Positions 59,549 through 64,000 of a stretch of 64,000 nucleotides of DNA are shown piece by piece. Below the pieces are notes generated by a model. The model worked only from the letters and a program-made list of their open reading frames with translations, made no database searches and was not told where the DNA came from. Made by a program: the position numbers and the translations under genes. The stretch is from Alphaproteobacteria bacterium (GTDB lineage: Bacteria; Myxococcota_A; UBA796; GCA-2862545), in NCBI GenBank assembly GCA_020632915.1, contig JACKEP010000011.1, forward strand, positions 62,001 through 126,000, read 5' to 3'. Position 1 is the first letter of the stretch; each line of letters begins with the position of its first letter.

Positions 59549-61012
59549 TCAGCGCCCGAGCCGGTAGACGTGCTCCAGCGAGCGGATGTAGACCCGGGCC
59601 CCGTCGTAGGTGGGCGTGGCGCGGGAGGGCTCCGGGAGCACGGCCAGGGCCTCCAGCCGCGGCGTGTCGCCCGGTGTGATCGTGGCGAGCACGCCCGACT
59701 GCCAGCCCAGCACGATGTGGTCGCCCACGGCCGTGGGCTGGGCATAGGCGACCGGCGCCATCTTGCGCCCGGCCTCGGCGACCGGCGCGTCGAGGGCGAG
59801 CGCGCCCTTGCGCGCCCCGGTGGCCGTGTCGAGCACCACCAGCTGGTTGTCGAGGGACACGAAGTAGGCCCGGTGCCCGAGCACGAGCGGCACGGTGTAG
59901 ACGCGCTCGAGGACCGGGAGCGGGACGTCGTAGACCTTCGTGGTGGTGACGGTGTCGCCCTGACGGGCGAGGCGCCAGGCGGTGGCCCGGTTGGAGCCGG
60001 CGTCGCCCTTGACCCCCCGGCCGCCGATCCACATCGCGAGGTCGCCGTCGACCACGGGGGCGATGTAGTAGATGCGGGCGAGGTTTTCGGCGAGCTGGCG
60101 TCCGTCGGACAGGCGCACGATGCGCCCGTCCGGCGTGAGCACCACCGCGAGGCCGCCGACGTCGACGATGGGGGGCGTGCCGTAGTGGTCCCAGAGGGCC
60201 GGATCCTGCCAGCGCACGGCACCCGTCTTGGCGTCGAGGCCCACGAGGTGGCGGTGGCCGACCAGCAGCAGGTCGCCGTGGAGCTGGGGGGAGGTGACCG
60301 AGCCGTAGTCGAAGCCCTTCATCGGCTTGACGTCGGTGCCGAGCCACACCGACCAGCGCCGGGCCCCCGCGCGGTCGAAGGCGGAGACGACGCCGTTGCC
60401 GGTGGTGACGTACAGCGTGGTGCCGTCGGTGGCGGGGGTGGCCGAGGCGTAGCCGATCATCCCGAGGTCGGCGGGCATCAGGTAGGTGGTGAGCTCGTCG
60501 AGCTCGGCCTTGGCGGCGTCGAGCTCGGCGGACAGCTTCGCGAGCCGCTCGGGCAGGTCCGCGGGCGCGTCGGGGCGTCGGGCGTCGCGGCGAAGCGCCG
60601 ACATCTCGCGCAGCCCCTCCTGGATGCGTGCCTCCACCTGGGGCGCGGCGTCGATGCGGGCCTGCTCCTTGGCCCGCTGGTCGGGCGGCACGGCGTCGAT
60701 GCGGTGGTTGGTCGCCGTCCAGCGCACGGCGCCGGTGGCCTGGTCGAGGCAGGTGACCGTGGCCGGCTCGGACGTGGTGCAGACCATGTCGCCGAACAGC
60801 ACCGGGCTCGCGTTGCCCCACGCGGGCAGGGTGGCGGACCAGGCCGCGGCGGAGACGTCGAGCGAGGGGGGAGGCGTGGCGTCGGGGTAGGTCGCGGTGC
60901 CGCCGTGACGCCAGCCGTCGGCGCCGGCCCACGCGGGCACGGCGAGCACGACCGCCCCGGCGACGAGGCCGGGCAGGGCGCGGGCACCGACCGTCACCGC
61001 CCTAGCCGCCAT
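59549..61012 (-). CDS. PQQ-like beta-propeller protein
   Basis: 487 residues with a signal peptide (LPGLVAGAVVLAVPAWAGA) and propeller blades of the BamB/PQQ type: VTCLDQATGAVRWTATN, VSAFDRAGARRWSVWLG, LVGLDAKTGAVRWQDPA, LVVLDTATGARKGALALD. A coiled stretch with LPERLAKLSAELDAAKAELD interrupts the second blade. No catalytic motif. Last gene of an operon with the FGE-domain lipoprotein (overlap of 11 bases) and the pseudokinase-like gene. Probably an envelope scaffold. Confidence 0.85.
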   Translation of the reverse strand: MAARAVTVGARALPGLVAGAVVLAVPAWAGADGWRHGGTATYPDATPPPSLDVSAAAWSATLPAWGNASPVLFGDMVCTTSEPATVTCLDQATGAVRWTATNHRIDAVPPDQRAKEQARIDAAPQVEARIQEGLREMSALRRDARRPDAPADLPERLAKLSAELDAAKAELDELTTYLMPADLGMIGYASATPATDGTTLYVTTGNGVVSAFDRAGARRWSVWLGTDVKPMKGFDYGSVTSPQLHGDLLLVGHRHLVGLDAKTGAVRWQDPALWDHYGTPPIVDVGGLAVVLTPDGRIVRLSDGRQLAENLARIYYIAPVVDGDLAMWIGGRGVKGDAGSNRATAWRLARQGDTVTTTKVYDVPLPVLERVYTVPLVLGHRAYFVSLDNQLVVLDTATGARKGALALDAPVAEAGRKMAPVAYAQPTAVGDHIVLGWQSGVLATITPGDTPRLEALAVLPEPSRATPTYDGARVYIRSLEHVYRLGR

Positions 61013-62150
61013 CCTGCGGACCCCAGGCGCAGCGGACGCCGACGTCGTTGACCTTGACCTCGGGCGGCATCGCCATGCGCGCCGCCGACCGCAGCTCCAG
61101 CGGGTCGATCGACGTCCACCCGCCGCCGCGCTGCACGCGCTGGGCGCCGCTGTCGGGACCGCGCGGGTTCTTCGCGGCGGCGTGGGCGTAGGCGTCGGGC
61201 GCGTACCAGTCGGCCACCCACTCCCAGGTGTTGCCGGCCATCCCGAACGCGCCGATCGGGCTGTTGCCCATCAGGTCGCGCGTGAGACGCGGACCGTCGT
61301 TGCTGCACGGCCCCTTCTGCATCTGGCCCGGCGCGAGGCGGCCGCCGCGCTCGTCGTAGCCGGTCTGGGCGGCCACGCCGCAGCCGGGCTCGTCGCCCCA
61401 CGGGAACCGCCGCCCGTCGGTGCCGCGGGCCGCGAACTCCCACTCGGCCTCGGTGGGCAGGCGCCCGCCCAGGAACCGGCAGAGGCGGTCGGCAGCGTCC
61501 CAGGTGATGCCGGTCAGCGGCGAGCCCACGTTGGCCGTCCCGTCGTTGTCGAACGTGGAGAAGCCCCCGACCGACACGTCGTCTTCCTTGCACGCCCCGC
61601 CTTCGAGACAGCGCAGGAACGTGGAGACCTTGACCTCCTCGATCATGATCCAGAAGGGGTCGAGCGTGACGGTGTGGACGGGCGCCTCGTCGGGTAGCGC
61701 AGCCGCGTCGTAGTGGGTGCCGTTCGGGTCGGTGGCCTGCGCGCCCATCTGGAACGTGCCGCCGTCGACGTGCAGCCAGCACTGGTCGTCGGGGGCGTCG
61801 GGCGTGCACTGGTACTGCTCGGGCGGGTTCGGGCCCTTGGCGTTGCCGTTCTTGGGCTTGCTGCCGAGGTTGGAGTCGGGGTCGAGCGGGTCGGTGTAGT
61901 CCTCGACCACCTCCTGGCCGTCGGGGATGCCGTCCCCGTCGCTGTCGGGCCGGGTGGGATCGGTGCCGAGCAGGGCCTCCTCGGGATCGGACAGGCCGTC
62001 GTCGTCGGCGTCGGGACCGCGGGTGCGCACCTGCGGCGGCACGCCGGGGCGGGTGGCGGTCGGGCCGTCCGTCGCAGGGGAGGACCCACCGCCGAAGCAC
62101 GCGGCGAGGGCGAGCAGCATCCAGGTCAGGGCGGCAGAGGCGTGCATCAT
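61002..62150 (-). CDS. FGE-sulfatase-domain lipoprotein with TSP3 repeats
   Basis: 382 residues. Lipobox LALAAC; a linker follows with TSP3-type calcium repeats (DADDDGLSDPEEA, DSDGDGIPDGQE), then an FGE-sulfatase (SUMF1) domain: VDGGTFQMGAQATDP, RLPTEAEWEFAARG, MAGNTWEWVADWY and RGGGWTSIDPLELRSAARM. In myxobacteria such domains often accompany protein kinases, without proven sulfatase activation; whether it is catalytic cannot be told. ATG 62150 lacks a strong ribosome site, and ATG 62147 is an alternative start. It lies 56 bases after the pseudokinase-like gene. Confidence 0.85.
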   Translation of the reverse strand: MMHASAALTWMLLALAACFGGGSSPATDGPTATRPGVPPQVRTRGPDADDDGLSDPEEALLGTDPTRPDSDGDGIPDGQEVVEDYTDPLDPDSNLGSKPKNGNAKGPNPPEQYQCTPDAPDDQCWLHVDGGTFQMGAQATDPNGTHYDAAALPDEAPVHTVTLDPFWIMIEEVKVSTFLRCLEGGACKEDDVSVGGFSTFDNDGTANVGSPLTGITWDAADRLCRFLGGRLPTEAEWEFAARGTDGRRFPWGDEPGCGVAAQTGYDERGGRLAPGQMQKGPCSNDGPRLTRDLMGNSPIGAFGMAGNTWEWVADWYAPDAYAHAAAKNPRGPDSGAQRVQRGGGWTSIDPLELRSAARMAMPPEVKVNDVGVRCAWGPQDGG

Positions 62151-62206
62151 GGGTCGGGGACGTAACACAGGCAGGCCGGAGGGAGACCGGCGCCGACGCG
62201 GCGGAC

Positions 62207-63409
62207 CTACAGCGTGGCCTCGAGCATCAGCCGCACCGTGCGCAGCTGCAGGGCAGCCGACGTCCAGCGGGTGATCCGGTCCGCGAACAGCGGATCGCCG
62301 CCGACCTCGGCGTTGAGCCGCGCGCTCACCGGGGCGCTGCCGCGGACGCGCACGAGCCTGCGGGCGGCCGGGACGTCGAAGCCGTCGTCGAGATCGAAGA
62401 CCACCTCGCCCTCGGCGCCGGGCACGCCCCACACCACCTGCTGGCCATCGCTGCGCACCACGAGCGTGCGCCCGTCGAGGTCGACACCGAGGGCGGCCGC
62501 GCCCGCAGGGGGATCGACGGCGATGTCGAGCGCAGCCACGGCGCGGGCCAGGCGCTCCCGGCGCGTGGCGGCGTGGACCAGGAAGCGGCTCTGCACCAGC
62601 GTGTGGCGGGTGGCGGCGAGCGTCTCGGCGAGCGCGGCGCGACAGGCCTCCGCGGCGTCGGTGGCGGCCTCGGGCGGTGCTGAGGCGAGGCCCTCGAGCA
62701 GGTCGGCGACCGGGTGCTCGCGGTGGGCCTGCCACCACGCCTCCAGCAGCGTCGCGATGCGCGCGATGAGCGGACCGGCGTCGCCCGGCGGCGTGGGCGT
62801 CAGGCACGCGAGCTGGAGGTGGTCGCCGGCGTCGCGGAGCTCTTCGTCGACGGCGTCGGGCAGGCCCAGGCCCGCCTGCTCCCAGCGCACCAGGTGGTGC
62901 AGCGTGCGGGCCACGAGGCGCACGAGCGCGTTGTCGCCCGCCTGGCCGACGTCGGGACCGGGGGTGAGCACGGGGCCGGCCAGCGGCAGCGCGATGGCCG
63001 AGGCCTCGTCGTCGTGGCGCAGGTCGGGCAGCACCCGCCCCAGGGCGCGGGCGTCGCGCACGAGCTGGCGGCGCAGCAGCGGATCGCGGGCGGCGTGGGG
63101 GCGCAGCACCCGCACCATCCCGGGCCCGCCCGTGCGCACGTCGGTGCCCGTCCACGTGGAGGAGGTGTCGTCCCAGCGCACGAGGAGATCGCGCTGGACG
63201 CTGGCGACCACGGGGCGCAGGCCGGCGTCGGCGGTGGCGCGCGCGTGCACCGCGAGCAGGGCCAGGCGGCGATCCGCGTCGACGGGGTCGGCGTCGGTGG
63301 CGCGCTCCAGACGGGCGAGCAGGTCGGGATCGTCCACGTCGGCGTCGGGCGCGACGCGGCGCACGAGGGCGAGGAGTTCGGCTGGCGTCGTGGGTCGGCG
63401 GGGCGGCAC
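62207..63409 (-). CDS. Pseudokinase-like protein
   Basis: 400 residues from GTG 63409. The segment STWTGTDVRTGGPGMVRVL followed by RPHAARDPLLRRQLVRDARAL at about residues 84-123 matches the N-lobe of bacterial Ser/Thr kinases, in which the ATP lysine of VAVKVL is replaced by arginine (MVRVL). A C-lobe-like helical part follows (ALVRLVARTLHHLVRWEQAG) but no HRD or DFG motif is seen. The last 120 residues are beta-rich. First gene of an operon with the FGE lipoprotein and a propeller protein. The kinase relationship is an inference from pattern, not proven. Confidence 0.6.
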   Translation of the reverse strand: MPPRRPTTPAELLALVRRVAPDADVDDPDLLARLERATDADPVDADRRLALLAVHARATADAGLRPVVASVQRDLLVRWDDTSSTWTGTDVRTGGPGMVRVLRPHAARDPLLRRQLVRDARALGRVLPDLRHDDEASAIALPLAGPVLTPGPDVGQAGDNALVRLVARTLHHLVRWEQAGLGLPDAVDEELRDAGDHLQLACLTPTPPGDAGPLIARIATLLEAWWQAHREHPVADLLEGLASAPPEAATDAAEACRAALAETLAATRHTLVQSRFLVHAATRRERLARAVAALDIAVDPPAGAAALGVDLDGRTLVVRSDGQQVVWGVPGAEGEVVFDLDDGFDVPAARRLVRVRGSAPVSARLNAEVGGDPLFADRITRWTSAALQLRTVRLMLEATL

Positions 63410-63465
63410 GCGAACCGTTAGCCGGTCGGCGGGTCGCGCGCCGCGCGGTCTCGGAGGTCGTCGCG

Positions 63466-64000
63466 ATGGGCTGGAGGCGGGCGCGGTTCAAGGGCAAGGA
63501 CGTCTGGGTGGCGTGCACCGGCGAGGGGGCCCTCGACGCGCGCGGCGGGCGGGTCGCGATGCGCTACAGCGACGCCGAGGGCGCCAGGCTGTACGGGGCC
63601 GGCGCGGCCAACGTGACCGACCTGTCCGGTCCGGTCACGGAGCTGCCCGACGGGGTGTCCGCCGACGCCGCACCGAAGACCGGTGCCTCCCGGGGCAGCG
63701 GGTTCGGGTCCGCCGGCAGCCGCACCAAGGCCCAGGCGGCCGCGGCGGCGCAGGCCGCGAGCACGCTGTTGGCCGGCCTGTCCGCCGACACGGCGGTCGC
63801 GTTCACCGACGGCTCGTGCAAGGGCAACCCGGGCCCCGCCGGCTCGGGCGTCAGCCTGCGCCTGCCCGACGGTCGGCGTGCCGACGCCGCGCGCGCGCTG
63901 GGCACGGCCACCAACAACGTCGCCGAGCTCACCGCGGTCGGCATCGCGCTCGACCTGCTCGACGAGGCCGGCGTCGCACCGGATGCGCCGGTCGCCCTGC
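63466..64000 (+). CDS. RNase H family protein, C-terminus beyond window
   Basis: 178 residues visible from ATG 63466, which has GGAGG upstream, to the right edge. The last 60 residues are the RNase HI fold: AFTDGSCKGNPGPAGSG with the first catalytic aspartate and GTATNNVAELTAVGIALDLL with the catalytic glutamate. The N-terminal part (RARFKGKDVWVACTGEGALD, then an alanine-rich helix) is an extra domain not found in plain RnhA. The frame is open to the end of the window, so no stop is seen. Confidence 0.85.
   Translation, partial: MGWRRARFKGKDVWVACTGEGALDARGGRVAMRYSDAEGARLYGAGAANVTDLSGPVTELPDGVSADAAPKTGASRGSGFGSAGSRTKAQAAAAAQAASTLLAGLSADTAVAFTDGSCKGNPGPAGSGVSLRLPDGRRADAARALGTATNNVAELTAVGIALDLLDEAGVAPDAPVAL

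Overview
High-GC bacterial DNA (above 70% G+C by eye) with one gene about every 1.2 kb, many 4-base GTGA/ATGA stop/start overlaps and frequent GTG or TTG starts. A serine protease ending in a MYXO-CTERM-type tail (47287-48426), many lipoproteins, pseudokinases with PEGA or formylglycine-enzyme-type partners, and giant FG-GAP/MopE/thrombospondin-type-3 surface proteins point to a member of the Myxococcota. This placement is inferred from gene content; there is no rRNA in the window. I saw no tRNA, rRNA, CRISPR array, insertion sequence or prophage.

Layout. 1-1183: a lipoprotein cut by the window edge and a TetR regulator, linked by a shared operator-like dyad. 1341-6284: an acyltransferase-3 protein, then three methionine-salvage genes (mtnB-mtnD-mtnC) followed by betaine-lipid genes (btaA-btaB); BtaA releases the methylthioadenosine that the salvage pathway recycles. 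6343-22501: two tandem paralogous secreted giants (2665 and 2586 aa) made of shuffled modules. 22806-28621: a Cys/Met-type PLP enzyme, a TruC-like pseudouridine synthase, a lipoprotein related to M2/ACE peptidases that has lost its zinc ligands, a PmtA-like phospholipid methyltransferase and a Dam-type DNA methyltransferase. 28751-34990: a secreted unknown, pgi, a DUF493 protein, an outer-membrane barrel, dapA and dapB.

35033-39957: cell-envelope genes (three Cys-rich lipoproteins, a PEGA pseudokinase, a TPR protein), two of which appear to start at CTG. 40057-46578: a methyltransferase, a ruvC-ruvA-ruvB-DUF192 operon, and a convergent TerB-like/HAD/amidohydrolase operon. 46685-50626: a small membrane protein, the MYXO-CTERM protease and a neutral-ceramidase-like lipoprotein. 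50640-55826: a cupin gene, then a tightly overlapping cluster of type III PKS, ICMT-like methyltransferase, acyl carrier protein, fatty-acyl-AMP ligase and FAD oxidoreductase, resembling a phenolic-lipid (srsABC-like) pathway with its own starter-loading system; a MATE exporter is divergent. 57436-64000: a VolA/Pla-like lipase lipoprotein, an operon of pseudokinase-like protein, FGE-sulfatase-domain lipoprotein and beta-propeller, and the start of an RNase H gene.

Theme. Many genes act on membrane lipids (betaine lipid, phosphatidylcholine, phenolic lipid, ceramide). The strongest candidates for something undescribed are the PKS/FAAL/ACP cluster, the mtn-bta operon, and the degenerate enzymes (M2-like lipoprotein, two pseudokinases).
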